Counted from the first letter of the stretch, positions 16,302-25,670 are shown. The stretch: DNA of 29,207 nucleotides from Vibrio tasmaniensis 1F-187 (GCF_000272405.2 NZ_AJZM02000082.1:1-29207); one strand, 5' to 3'. The notes: generated from the letters alone by a model not told the origin. Numbers and translations: made by a program.

Positions 16302-16412
16302 GCTACGCGACATGATCGCTCGCAAAAACACCCTTTAAAAATACGTTATTCAGAATATACCCAAGCATTAATAGACGAGAAATGGCCTCGATTTTTGTCA
16401 AATCGCAGATAG

Positions 16413-16443
16413 AAAAAAAGCGAGCCTAAGCTCGCTTTTTTTT
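16413..16443 (-). terminator. Bidirectional-looking terminator after prc
   Basis: GCGAGC (16420-16425), CTAA loop, GCTCGC (16430-16435) with an A run before and a T run after, so it could work on either strand. It lies 32 nt after the prc stop and serves that minus-strand operon. No plus-strand gene reaches it. Confidence 0.85.
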
Positions 16444-16474
16444 AAACGCCGCCTTTAACAAGGCACGTTAGCGT

Positions 16475-18469
16475 CTATTTCTTTATCATATCCAGCATGA
16501 TAGCGACAGACTCATCAAGATAAGCATCCGGGGCTTCGTAGTCTTTAGGGATATCATCCAACGTTTTAAATACCTCTAACTTAGCGGCTTTTTGACGTTG
16601 ATTGATACGCTCTAGACGAAGCACATCCCCATCATCACTCTCTTGTTGACGTACTTTTTCGTTCAAAGAAAGGTCGTTATCATCTTTATCAGCCTTATAT
16701 TTTTCAATATCTTGCGCGATAAAGCCAAACTCCATGTCTGTCGCAATACGAGCTTGGTGTTGAGCGGTTAAAGCAGCAACTTGCTCATCGTTACACTGTA
16801 ACACTGAATAGTTAGCTTTATCTATGCTATCCCAAGGCAGAGCATTATCTTCAACACTTTCACCAGTATCTGCTGGATCAATTGCCGTTGGGTAAGCAAT
16901 ATCAGGCACTACACCTTTGTTTTGCGTACTTCCGCCATTGATTCGGTAGAATTTCTGGATGGTGTATTGAACGTAGCCTAACTCTTTATCGAACAAATCA
17001 TAAATATGATTCAAAGAGCGGTGTTGTTGCACCGTTCCTTTACCGAAAGAGTTTTCACCAAGGATGATTGCACGACCATAATCTTGCATCGCTGCTGCAA
17101 AGATTTCAGATGCTGAAGCACTGTAGCGATTCACCAATACCGTTAATGGACCTTGGTAACTAATTTCGCCATCAGTATCACTGTTCACTTTTACACGACC
17201 GTAGCTATCACGAACTTGAACAACGGGCCCCTCTTTGATAAACAAACCAGAGAGTTCGGTTGCTTCCGTTAGTGCACCACCACCGTTGTTTCGCAGATCA
17301 ACAATGATACCTTCGACACCTTGCTCTTTAAGTTCGGTGATCAGTTTATCAGTATCTTTAGAAAGGCCAACATAGAAGCTTGGTACTTCTAGTACGCCAA
17401 TCTTCTTGCCATCTTTCTCGATAACTTCTGATTTAACAGCGCGGTCTTCTAAGCGAATCTTATCGCGTACAATTGTGACAACGTGACTTTTTGCATCTTT
17501 ACCATCAGGCAAGATCTGTAGCTTAACTTTAGTCCCTTTCGGTCCTTTAATTAATTGCACTACATCGTCTAAACGCCAGCCGATAACATCAACAATATCT
17601 TCGCCATCTTGACCAACACCAACAATACGATCACCATCACTCAATTGTTTGCTATTGGACGCAGGGCCACCAGCAACGAGAGATCGGATAACGGTGTAGT
17701 CGTCTGTCATTTGAAGTACAGCACCAATGCCTTCTAGAGATAGATTCATCTCAGACTGAAATTGCTCTGCATTTCTTGGAGAAAGGTAACTAGTATGAGG
17801 GTCAACTTCTCGCGCGAATGCGTTCATGTAGATCTGGAAAGCATCTTCGTTGTGCGATTGCGTAATACGCTTCATCGCATTGTTGTAACGCTTTTCCAAA
17901 ACTTCTTGAATCTCTGGCCACTCTTTACCTGTAAGTTTTAGATTCAACGCGTCGTATTTAACACGCTTCCTCCAAAGCTCATTCACTTCAGCGATATCTT
18001 TTGGCCATTCCGCTTCGCTACGATTGAGCTCAATACTTTCATCAGTATCAAACTTAATCTCAGTATCTAGTAAAGACAGCGCATATTGGAAACGTTCAAA
18101 ACGCTTCTGCATGGACAAATTATAAACATCGAATGCAATTTGGTTATTACCCGCTTTCAGTTGGTCATCAATTTGTTTAGATGAAGTAGCGAAAGAGTCA
18201 ATATCAGCTTGAGTGAAGATATTACGGTTATAATCCAACATCTCTAAATAACGATTAAAGATAGCTTGAGAGAAATCATCGTTGAGATTGAAGTGTTTAT
18301 AGTGGGAACGAGTAAATCGAGAAGTAACACGTTTACTAGCAGTTTCGTGTTGAACCTCAGGAGCGAGTAGAGGTAAATCGTCCTGATTTAATTTGGCTTC
18401 AAGAGCCTGAGCTGAAGCTGCTAGCAAAAAGCCAGCAGCAATCAGTGTCAATTTTGAACGGCATTTCAT
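16475..18469 (-). CDS. prc: Tail-specific periplasmic protease Prc (Tsp)
   Basis: 664 residues, close to E. coli Prc (682). A signal peptide (MKCRSKLTLIAAGFLLAASAQA) sends it to the periplasm. After a helical N-domain comes a PDZ domain (about 237-325, with EGIGAVLQ and GDRIVGVGQ) that binds C-terminal tails, then the S41 protease core. By spacing the catalytic residues are Ser452 (in SASASEIF), Asp463 (QDYGRA) and Lys477 (FGKGTVQ), a Ser-Lys dyad enzyme. It degrades proteins with apolar C-termini and controls peptidoglycan endopeptidase levels in E. coli. The start lies 17 nt after the proQ stop, so the two form the conserved proQ-prc operon. Its Shine-Dalgarno sits in a small hairpin. Confidence 0.96.
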   Translation of the reverse strand: MKCRSKLTLIAAGFLLAASAQALEAKLNQDDLPLLAPEVQHETASKRVTSRFTRSHYKHFNLNDDFSQAIFNRYLEMLDYNRNIFTQADIDSFATSSKQIDDQLKAGNNQIAFDVYNLSMQKRFERFQYALSLLDTEIKFDTDESIELNRSEAEWPKDIAEVNELWRKRVKYDALNLKLTGKEWPEIQEVLEKRYNNAMKRITQSHNEDAFQIYMNAFAREVDPHTSYLSPRNAEQFQSEMNLSLEGIGAVLQMTDDYTVIRSLVAGGPASNSKQLSDGDRIVGVGQDGEDIVDVIGWRLDDVVQLIKGPKGTKVKLQILPDGKDAKSHVVTIVRDKIRLEDRAVKSEVIEKDGKKIGVLEVPSFYVGLSKDTDKLITELKEQGVEGIIVDLRNNGGGALTEATELSGLFIKEGPVVQVRDSYGRVKVNSDTDGEISYQGPLTVLVNRYSASASEIFAAAMQDYGRAIILGENSFGKGTVQQHRSLNHIYDLFDKELGYVQYTIQKFYRINGGSTQNKGVVPDIAYPTAIDPADTGESVEDNALPWDSIDKANYSVLQCNDEQVAALTAQHQARIATDMEFGFIAQDIEKYKADKDDNDLSLNEKVRQQESDDGDVLRLERINQRQKAAKLEVFKTLDDIPKDYEAPDAYLDESVAIMLDMIKK

Positions 18470-18473
18470 GCGT

Positions 18474-18486
18474 AGGAGTATCTCCT
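18474..18486 (-). promoter_or_regulatory. prc ribosome-binding site in a small hairpin
   Basis: On the minus strand AGGAG-ATA-CTCCT forms a 5-bp stem that covers the only good Shine-Dalgarno, which is otherwise 12 nt from the ATG. Folding would hide it; translation arriving from proQ, whose stop abuts this site, could open it. Confidence 0.45.
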
Positions 18487-19110
18487 TTAAGCGCGCAAGT
18501 GCTCCGCTTTAACAACCATTTGTAGGCCGTTTGCTAACTGAACACGCACATCTTCCTTATTGATTTCAACAATGGTCGCAGCCATGTTTCCTGTACCCAT
18601 GTTCACATTTACTTCTTTACCAGTGATAAATTCATCGGCGTTCAAAGCGCGTGTTTCTACAGGCTTTTCTACTTTCGGTGCTTTAGGCGCTTGACGACGA
18701 GGCTGTTGAGCTTTCTTCGCTTTAGCTTTCGCTTTGCCTTCGTCACGAGCTTTCTGTGCTTGTTCTTTACGACGAGCCTGAACTTTCGCTTTGCTTTCTG
18801 CAAGTGTCGCTTTAGCGTGCTCAACGTGCTCTTCTTCTAGTGTGCCACATACGTTGCCGTCTAGGTCAACACGTTCTGCGCCAGCTTTTACGCCGTGCAG
18901 GTAACGCCATGATGATGTGTACTGTCTTAACGCTGCACGAAGCTGAGTCTTACTTACTTTTTCGTCTTCATTTAGACGTTCAGCAAGATCTTGAAAAATA
19001 CCAATTTTAAGTGGTTTCGCTTCACCTTCTAGAGTAAAGCATTTAGGGAAACATTCAGCAACATATGCGATAACTTCTTTGCTGTTTTTTAACTTTTCAG
19101 TGTTTTCCAT
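18487..19110 (-). CDS. proQ: RNA chaperone ProQ
   Basis: 207 residues. The FinO-like RNA-binding domain (about 8-118) keeps Arg58 and Tyr70, residues at the same numbers as the RNA-binding ones in E. coli ProQ. It is followed by a lysine/alanine-rich basic linker (about 104-155) and a Tudor-like C-terminal domain (155-207, [26 protein letters not shown]). ProQ binds structured 3' ends of mRNAs and many small RNAs, and affects ProP osmolyte transporter levels. The ATG at 19108-19110 has AGGAA 5 nt upstream. The leader carries a GCGG-AAAA-CCGC hairpin (19128-19139). First gene of the proQ-prc operon. Confidence 0.95.
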
Positions 19111-19164
19111 GTGGGTTCCTGGTTTTTGCGGTTTTCCGCGAGCATTAAGAAAATATTTTTACGT

Positions 19165-19170
19165 ATTATA
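19165..19170 (-). promoter_or_regulatory. Candidate proQ -10 element
   Basis: Minus strand TATAAT about 55 nt upstream of the proQ ATG, between msrC and proQ. The hexamer 16 bp upstream (TGGTTT) is a poor -35. Confidence 0.4.
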
Positions 19171-19207
19171 GAGAGATGCTTGGGAAAAACCACAGTAAGA
19201 GAATAAT

Positions 19208-19699
19208 TTATGCCTTGTTCGCGTGCGAATTAAGCAGCTTTTCCACTTCTGCCATGAAAAATGTTAATCCGTCCTCGTCAATTTGAGAAAAACGACCAAC
19301 ATTTGGGCTATCGATATCAAGAACGCCCGCTATTTTCCCGTCAATCGAAAATGGTATAACGATTTCTGAGTTACTTGCAGCGTCACAAGCGATGTGTCCT
19401 TCGAATTCATGAACATCATGAATGCGCTGAACTGTATTCGTCGCGACCGCAGTTCCACACACACCACGCCCAACCGGAATTCGAACACAAGCCGGTTGAC
19501 CTTGGAATGGGCCAAGCACAAGTTCGTCTTTTTCCTTAGCTTGGTCCTGCTTCATTAAATAGAAACCAGCCCAATTTAATTCATCCAACTCCATGAATAA
19601 TAATGAGCTGATATTAGCTAGATTAGCAGTTAGATCGGGTTCTGATTCAATTAATGCAACGGCTTGTTTGGTTAAGCGTTGGTAATGTTCTATTTTCAT
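19208..19699 (-). CDS. msrC: Free methionine-(R)-sulfoxide reductase (GAF domain)
   Basis: A 163-residue single GAF-domain protein that reduces free L-methionine-(R)-S-oxide, an oxidative-stress repair step. Three cysteines match the E. coli fRMsr set in order and spacing: Cys71 (PACVRIP), Cys81 (GRGVCGT) and Cys105 (HIACDAASNSE), equivalent to Cys84, Cys94 and catalytic Cys118. The frame extends to a TTG at 19711, but the ATG at 19697-19699 has GGAAG five nt upstream and gives the family N-terminus MKIEHYQRLTKQAV. Same neighbour order as E. coli (proQ, msrC, letA). It diverges from the ABC exporter. Confidence 0.92.
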   Translation of the reverse strand: MKIEHYQRLTKQAVALIESEPDLTANLANISSLLFMELDELNWAGFYLMKQDQAKEKDELVLGPFQGQPACVRIPVGRGVCGTAVATNTVQRIHDVHEFEGHIACDAASNSEIVIPFSIDGKIAGVLDIDSPNVGRFSQIDEDGLTFFMAEVEKLLNSHANKA

Positions 19700-19722
19700 A
19701 TTAACTTCCAATTAAATTGAGA

Positions 19723-19751
19723 CTTCCATTATCAAGAGAACGCAGTAAAAT
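19723..19751 (+). promoter_or_regulatory. Candidate promoter of the ABC exporter
   Basis: TAAAAT (19746-19751) with CTTCCA (19723-19728) 17 bp upstream, about 37 nt before the exporter ATG in the divergent gap with msrC. The -35 is weak (three of six). Confidence 0.3.
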
Positions 19752-19788
19752 GCGGCCATCAAACTAAATAGGACTTATTCTCATTACA

Positions 19789-21585
19789 ATGACCAATTCA
19801 GAAGACACTATTAGCCGTTCTTGGTTAATAACTCAAGTAAAAAAACACAAGTCCAAATTACTGTTTGCTAACATTATTGCCATATTTACAACTCTCATTA
19901 GTGTCCCTATCCCGTTGCTCATGCCATTAATGGTTGATGAAGTATTACTTGATAAGCCGGCTTCTGGCTTAGAGATGATGAACCATCTACTTCCAACATC
20001 GTTGCAGACACCAACTGGCTATATTGCACTGACTTTGCTGTTAGTCATAATCATGCGGACTGTTAGCCAAGCGTTGAACATTCTACAAGGGCGTCAATTC
20101 ACGCTTGTCTCAAAAACAATTACCTATCAAATGCGCAGCAAAATGATAGATAAGCTTGGCCGCATTAGTATTAGACAATACGAGACCAAAGGCAGTGGCG
20201 GTATTAACGCCCACCTAATAACAGACATAGAGACAATAGATAAGTTCATTGGCTCGACCCTTTCTAAATTCATCATCAGCTTCCTGACCGTGTTCGGTAC
20301 CGCTATCGTGTTGCTATGGTTAGAGTGGCGCTTGGGACTGTTCATTTTACTGGTCAATCCTGTTGTAATTTATTTCTCCCGTAAACTAGGTAGCAGAGTC
20401 AAACACCTTAAGAAGTATGAGAACCAATCTTTCGAGCGCTTTCAAAACCGTTTAGTGGAAACCTTAGATGGTATTTACCAACTGCGTGCGGCAAATAAGG
20501 AACGTATCTTTCTCGATGAACTTAAGGTTCAAGCAAACCAAGTGAGAGTCGATGCAGACAAATACGCTTGGCAATCAGAAGCTGCAGGCCGTGTTTCGTT
20601 TCTGCTGTTCTTATTAGGTTTCGAGCTTTTCCGTGCCGTCGCGATGCTAATGGTGTTATTCAGCGACTTAACGATTGGTCAGATTTTCGCGGTATTTGGT
20701 TACTTGTGGTTCATGTTAGGCCCGGTTCAAGAGCTGCTAGGGATTCAATTCTCTTGGTATAGCGCAAAAGCAGCACTTCAGCGCATCAACGACCTTCTTC
20801 AGTTAGAAGAAGAGAAGCGCCCTGTCAGTAAAGTGAACCCATTTAATGAAGATCAAGAAGTGACAGTCGACATTGAAGACGTTACATTCTCTTACACATT
20901 AGAAAACACTGTTTTAAATAGGCTATCGCTGCACATTCCAGCAGGTAAGAAAGTCGCTTTGGTGGGTGCGAGTGGTGGCGGTAAATCTACGTTAATCCAG
21001 TTACTGATTGGTGTTTATCAAGCGGACTCTGGATGCATTCGTTATAACGGTGAAACCACCGACGACATCAGTTTCGATGTGATACGCAGTCAAATTGCCG
21101 TTGTTTTACAACAACCTATACTTTTTAACGATACATTAAGGCATAATCTGACCCTTGGTGCTGAATACGATGAAATGTCGTTGTGGCGTGCACTTGAAGT
21201 CTCTCAAATGCAAGATGTCATCAAGCAACTGAGTAATGGCTTAGATACACAAATTGGTAGGAATGGCGTTCGATTGTCTGGCGGGCAACGACAACGCTTA
21301 GCTATAGCCCGAATGGTGCTGAGCAATCCTAAGTTTGTTATTCTAGATGAAGCGACATCAGCACTCGATACAGCAACAGAGTCAGCATTACATAAAGCGC
21401 TGAGCGAGTTTTTGAAAGATCGCACAACTTTGATAGTGGCTCATCGATTATCAGCGGTGAAACAGGCCGATCTAATCTATGTTTTAGAAGATGGGCAAGT
21501 TACACAGACAGGAACACATGGTGAATTGGTTGAACAACAAGGATTATATCAAACACTCTATGGCAGTGTGCAATCGCACGCCTGA
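19789..21585 (+). CDS. ABC exporter half-transporter, substrate unknown
   Basis: 598 residues with an N-terminal six-helix membrane domain (segments near 24-46, 77-98, 157-177, 178-196, 270-292, 295-316) fused to a C-terminal ATPase, the type IV exporter layout of MsbA/MdlB and toxin exporters. The ATPase has Walker A GASGGGKST (393-401), Q-loop near QQP (441-443), signature LSGGQRQR (496-503), Walker B FVILDEATSALD (516-527) and His552. No N-terminal C39 peptidase domain is present and no membrane-fusion partner is adjacent, so a peptide or type I secretion role is unproven. It probably works as a homodimer. The ATG is supported by AGGA 15 nt upstream, rather far. It lies between msrC and letA, which are adjacent in E. 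coli. Confidence 0.85.
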   Translation: MTNSEDTISRSWLITQVKKHKSKLLFANIIAIFTTLISVPIPLLMPLMVDEVLLDKPASGLEMMNHLLPTSLQTPTGYIALTLLLVIIMRTVSQALNILQGRQFTLVSKTITYQMRSKMIDKLGRISIRQYETKGSGGINAHLITDIETIDKFIGSTLSKFIISFLTVFGTAIVLLWLEWRLGLFILLVNPVVIYFSRKLGSRVKHLKKYENQSFERFQNRLVETLDGIYQLRAANKERIFLDELKVQANQVRVDADKYAWQSEAAGRVSFLLFLLGFELFRAVAMLMVLFSDLTIGQIFAVFGYLWFMLGPVQELLGIQFSWYSAKAALQRINDLLQLEEEKRPVSKVNPFNEDQEVTVDIEDVTFSYTLENTVLNRLSLHIPAGKKVALVGASGGGKSTLIQLLIGVYQADSGCIRYNGETTDDISFDVIRSQIAVVLQQPILFNDTLRHNLTLGAEYDEMSLWRALEVSQMQDVIKQLSNGLDTQIGRNGVRLSGGQRQRLAIARMVLSNPKFVILDEATSALDTATESALHKALSEFLKDRTTLIVAHRLSAVKQADLIYVLEDGQVTQTGTHGELVEQQGLYQTLYGSVQSHA

Positions 21586-21665
21586 TGTTTATTGTTTTAG
21601 AGACTTAAATCAGTGTTGTTCTAGGCATTTAAATCAGGTTAAAAGTCTGATTAGTGTTTCAACTT

Positions 21666-21685
21666 GGGAGGTCGCGTGACCTCCC
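21666..21685 (+). promoter_or_regulatory. Hairpin enclosing the letA Shine-Dalgarno and start codon
   Basis: GGGAGGTC (21666-21673) and GACCTCCC (21678-21685) are perfect complements around a GCGT loop. The Shine-Dalgarno GGGAGG is fully in the 5' arm and the GTG start (21676-21678) in loop and stem. No U run follows on either strand, so it is not a terminator. Confidence 0.75.
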
Positions 21686-22965
21686 CATTCGTAACCAACC
21701 CTTTATCAACTAAGCAGCAGCTATCGACTCAGCACCAGTGCGACAGTAGCTCTGTACGTCTTTGTCAGGGCTGCGAACTTCCCGTTGATAAAATGGACAT
21801 CCCTTTGGGGAAATCCGCTTACTGCCCAAGATGCGGTACTCAGCTTTATAGAGGCGGCACCCCTAGCCTGTCTGGAAACCTTGCAATCGCTATTACCTGC
21901 TTATTGCTGTTTATCCCCTCACACTTTTTTGAATTCATCAGTATTCGCCTGATTGGTGTCATGATACCTGCGACATTACCATCTGGCGTATTTACTTTAA
22001 TGGGTGAAGGCTTCCCTCTACTTGGCTTGTTGATCTTATTCTGCAGTTCGATCGCCCCGTTACTTGTTTGTACCTCGGTACTCATCACCCATTTATCCTT
22101 GCGCTTTAAGATTTTCACACCATTTCGTTATGCATTAGCTATCATTCAGACACTTAAGCACTGGATGATGTTGGATGTATTTCTGGTGAGCGTGGCAATC
22201 TCGTGCTTCAAATTACAAGATTACTCAGATATTTTCGTCGGCCCTGGTTTAGTTGGTCTGATTCTACTGCAGCTTTTCAGTGTGTTACTGGTAAGTCGGA
22301 TCAGTGTGCGTCGCTACTGGGAAGCTTGGGCTAAAGAGTCTGACTACTCTTTTGATAAAAGTAAGAACGTACACTGTCATAACTGTCACCTGTCTCAGCC
22401 TGACGGACACACTTGCGTGCGTTGTCACCATGACTTATATCATCGCAAACCCTACTCTGTACAAAAGACATGGGCTCTACTTTTTGCCGCCTCAGTGGCT
22501 ATCGTGCCGGCCAACGTCATTCCAATTTCTATCGTGATAACAAACGGGCAAAGACTAGAAGACACCATCATCTCCGGTGTCGCTTCGCTAATTAATAGCG
22601 ACATGTATGGCATCGCCGCAATCATTTTTATTGCCAGTATCGTCGTGCCTGTCGCGAAAATACTTGGTCTAACGTATATCTTAATTTGTATAAAAATGAA
22701 GCGTGCGGTTTACCATAGACAACGTATGACCATCTATTTCATTGTGAAATGGGTGGGAAAGTGGTCGGTAATGGATCTGTTCGTTATTTCGATCATGATG
22801 ACCTTGGTCGACCGTGGACAAATTTTAAACTTTACACCAGGTTATGGTGCAGTCGCTTTTGGCGTCGTGGTTGTTCTCACGATGCTGGCGGCGGAAAGCT
22901 TAGATCCTAGGCTAATTTGGGATAACTACACCTCTAAAGATGAGTCAGTGAATGAACAACGATAA
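21676..22965 (+). CDS. letA: LetA (YebS), PqiA-family inner membrane protein
   Basis: 429 residues from the GTG at 21676, close to E. coli LetA (427). Two zinc-ribbon modules are present: Cys30/Cys33 with Cys50/Cys53, and Cys234/Cys237 with Cys247/Cys250 (CHNC, nine residues, CVRC). Each precedes a block of four hydrophobic segments, giving two PqiA-like halves. LetA is the inner membrane partner of the MCE protein LetB and is thought to load or receive lipids at the base of the LetB tunnel. A TTG at 21664 is also in frame but overlaps the Shine-Dalgarno. The last 14 nt overlap letB, so the two are coupled. Initiation is probably controlled by the hairpin over its start. Confidence 0.92.
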   Translation: MTSPFVTNPLSTKQQLSTQHQCDSSSVRLCQGCELPVDKMDIPLGKSAYCPRCGTQLYRGGTPSLSGNLAIAITCLLLFIPSHFFEFISIRLIGVMIPATLPSGVFTLMGEGFPLLGLLILFCSSIAPLLVCTSVLITHLSLRFKIFTPFRYALAIIQTLKHWMMLDVFLVSVAISCFKLQDYSDIFVGPGLVGLILLQLFSVLLVSRISVRRYWEAWAKESDYSFDKSKNVHCHNCHLSQPDGHTCVRCHHDLYHRKPYSVQKTWALLFAASVAIVPANVIPISIVITNGQRLEDTIISGVASLINSDMYGIAAIIFIASIVVPVAKILGLTYILICIKMKRAVYHRQRMTIYFIVKWVGKWSVMDLFVISIMMTLVDRGQILNFTPGYGAVAFGVVVVLTMLAAESLDPRLIWDNYTSKDESVNEQR

Positions 22966-25609
22966 CCAATCACAAACGTCATATTCACCAGAAGTCAGGA
23001 AAAACAAAGGTATTTCCCCTTTGTGGATCCTGCCGATACTAACCGTCGCATTAGCGGGTTGGTTGGTCATGAAATCGATACACGATGCAGGACAACGTGT
23101 GCAGATATATTTCTCAGATGCCGCAGGTTTAGTCGCAGGTCGAACGACAATTCGCTACCAAGGCTTAGAGGTAGGTATGGTGCGCGACATTACCTTGTCC
23201 AAAGATTTATCGAGCATCTATGTCGATGCTGACATCTACCCAGAAGCGAAAAAGCTACTCTCAAAAGGCACGCGTTTCTGGCTCGTAAAACCAACAGCAA
23301 GTTTATCTGGTATCTCAGGGTTAGATACGCTTGTTTCAGGTAACTATATCGCTATCCATCCTAGCGAAACCAAGCAAGAACCAGAAACTGTTTTCCAAGC
23401 TTTAGAATCATCCCCTTCTGACTTATTGGCTTCGGAAGGCCTGAATATTTCATTGACGACCAAGGACCTGGGAGGGGTGTCTGTTGGCTCTCAAATCGTT
23501 TATCGTAAAATTCCAATTGGTGAGGTTTACAACTACCAGCTAAACGACAACGCAAAATCAGTGACGATTCAAGCGGCGATTAAAGATGAATACAGCCATA
23601 TCATTACCGACCAAAGCCGTTTTTGGAATGTCAGTGGCTTAGGTGCCAGTATCGGATTTTCTGGTGTCGACGTACGCTTAGAAAGCCTCAGTGCTCTGCT
23701 TGGCGGTTCAATTGCGGTCGACTCTCCGGGAGAGGGTCAACCCGTAGAGATGAACACCAAATTCAAACTTTACCCAGATTTGAAAACAGCCGGTCGTGGT
23801 ATCTCGATCAAGATAGCCGTACCCGACGACAACAAGATCAGTGCAACGGGCGCTCCGATCATGTATCGAGGCATCGAAATCGGTCAAATCACTGACCTAT
23901 CTTTAAGCGAAGGGCGTGAAAACGTCGTTGCATCGGCTGCAATCCAACCGGCATTCAGTGACTTTTTAAATAGCGGCAGTCAATTCGTTTTAGAGGAAGC
24001 TGAACTATCACTTACTGGAATGAAAAATATTGCCAACTTAGTCACGGGGAATTTTCTAACCTTGGTTCCAGGTGAGGGTGAAAAAGCGCGTCGATTTACT
24101 GCGATTCGCAAAAATGAGTTCAGTCAGGAACAAGAAAAATCCGTTGCGATTCGCTTAACGTCAAACAATTCATTCGGGTTGGATGTCGGTACACAGTTAC
24201 TCTACAAAGGCATTGCTGTTGGCTCTATCATCCAAGTGGGTTTAGTCGATGGTGTGGGAACTGGCTCTGATAAGCACGAAGTGTTTATGGATGCGCTTGT
24301 CGATAACGAATATGCTCACCTAATCAAAAGCCATAACCGTTTCTTTGTGACAGGCAGTGCGACTGCAGAGCTAACCGAATCAGGCTTGAGTGTTACGGTC
24401 CCACCAGCAAAACAACTTCTTACTGGCTCAATTAGCTTTGTTAGCGAAGGTCAGTCGAAAGCACGAACTGACTATCAGCTTTTCCAAAGCAAATCGTTAG
24501 CAGAAATCGCCAAGTTTAATCAGTCTGGCTCAAAGACGCTTTCGTTGTTTGCGAGCGAGCTACCTTCAATTTCTAAAGGAAGCCCACTACTCTACCGCAA
24601 CCTACAAGTGGGTAGCATTTCTGATTTTCAGCTTGTCGATGGTGGCGTGAGAATCAAAGTCACGATCGAAAATCGTTACACACACTTACTCAATGAACAT
24701 ACTGTTTTCTGGAACCGCTCAGGCGTTGAGATCGATGCGTCGCTATCGGGTATCAGTATTAAAGCAGCACCCGTTAAAACGCTTATTCAAGGCGGTATTG
24801 CTTTTGACTCTCTTCCGGGAATAGACAACAAACTCGGTGATGTGTGGAAACTTTATAAAGATTCGAAATCCGCGCGAAAATTTGGTCGTGCGATTACGAT
24901 TACCTCTTCAGGCGATCAAGAAGTCAGCAAAGGCATGGCGATCAAATATCAAGGCGTCACCGTCGGTGAGGTTACCTTGGTGATTCCTAACTTCAATAAA
25001 GGCGGTATTGAAATTACTGCGCGTATTTTACCTGAGTACGTAGACAAGATTGCCGTTGCGAAGAGTCACTTCTGGTTAGCAGAACCTGAAATCGGCCTCA
25101 ATGGCATCAAAAACGTCTCTGCACTTCTCTCTAAGCACATCAGCGTAGACCCGGGCAATGGTGACATAAATACGAAATTTAAGCTGAGCAAGGGGCCAGT
25201 GCAGCCTGAAGGCAAGATATTCCAGCTACAAAGCGAAACGCGAGGCTCGGTATCAGAGGGCACACCGATCCTATTTCGAGAACTAGAAATCGGTAGTGTT
25301 ATCGATGTTCAACTAGGCGAGTTTGCTGATCGAATCATCTCTACGATTCAAATCGAACCTGACTACGCGTATCTGATCCGCGCAAACACCGTGTTTTGGA
25401 ACGTATCTGGTGTCGATGTCTCTATCGGTCTCTCTGGTGCAAACATCAAAGCTGGAACGGTAGACAGCTTGTTAAGAGGTGGTATTACATTCTCAACGCC
25501 ACCGACTAATGAGCTTCAGCCAGTGGCAAACGAAGATCAGTCTTTCTATCTCTATCCTAAAGCCGAAGATGAGTGGAAATCATGGAGAACCGCAATTCCT
25601 CGCCCATAG
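22952..25609 (+). CDS. letB: LetB (YebT), seven-MCE-domain intermembrane lipid transport protein
   Basis: 885 residues, similar to E. coli LetB (about 880). One N-terminal membrane anchor (ISPLWILPILTVALAGWLVM, 21-40) is followed by seven MCE repeats at about 47-140, 163-258, 282-374, 397-497, 527-620, 645-737 and 757-848. Each has the family core motif, for example IRYQGLEVG, IVYRKIPIG, IMYRGIEIG, LLYKGIAVG, LLYRNLQVG, IKYQGVTVG and ILFRELEIG. Seven repeats separate LetB from PqiB (three) and MlaD (one). LetB hexamers form a periplasm-spanning tunnel for lipids between the two membranes. The ATG at 22952 overlaps the letA end by 14 nt. A terminator follows, so rsmF is probably separate. Confidence 0.95.
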   Translation: MNNDNQSQTSYSPEVRKNKGISPLWILPILTVALAGWLVMKSIHDAGQRVQIYFSDAAGLVAGRTTIRYQGLEVGMVRDITLSKDLSSIYVDADIYPEAKKLLSKGTRFWLVKPTASLSGISGLDTLVSGNYIAIHPSETKQEPETVFQALESSPSDLLASEGLNISLTTKDLGGVSVGSQIVYRKIPIGEVYNYQLNDNAKSVTIQAAIKDEYSHIITDQSRFWNVSGLGASIGFSGVDVRLESLSALLGGSIAVDSPGEGQPVEMNTKFKLYPDLKTAGRGISIKIAVPDDNKISATGAPIMYRGIEIGQITDLSLSEGRENVVASAAIQPAFSDFLNSGSQFVLEEAELSLTGMKNIANLVTGNFLTLVPGEGEKARRFTAIRKNEFSQEQEKSVAIRLTSNNSFGLDVGTQLLYKGIAVGSIIQVGLVDGVGTGSDKHEVFMDALVDNEYAHLIKSHNRFFVTGSATAELTESGLSVTVPPAKQLLTGSISFVSEGQSKARTDYQLFQSKSLAEIAKFNQSGSKTLSLFASELPSISKGSPLLYRNLQVGSISDFQLVDGGVRIKVTIENRYTHLLNEHTVFWNRSGVEIDASLSGISIKAAPVKTLIQGGIAFDSLPGIDNKLGDVWKLYKDSKSARKFGRAITITSSGDQEVSKGMAIKYQGVTVGEVTLVIPNFNKGGIEITARILPEYVDKIAVAKSHFWLAEPEIGLNGIKNVSALLSKHISVDPGNGDINTKFKLSKGPVQPEGKIFQLQSETRGSVSEGTPILFRELEIGSVIDVQLGEFADRIISTIQIEPDYAYLIRANTVFWNVSGVDVSIGLSGANIKAGTVDSLLRGGITFSTPPTNELQPVANEDQSFYLYPKAEDEWKSWRTAIPRP

Positions 25610-25670
25610 AGTGAATCCTCAGAAGCTCCATGCAAATTAATACCGCTTGACGAAGAATAATTCATCATCA

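Noticed and set aside
19770..19790. Possible Fur box before the ABC exporter
   Set aside because: One half (AATGAGAAT on the minus strand) fits the Vibrio Fur consensus, but the other half does not.
21666..21685. letA hairpin as the terminator of the ABC exporter
   Set aside because: No U run follows on the plus strand, and the arm is a perfect Shine-Dalgarno next to a start codon.
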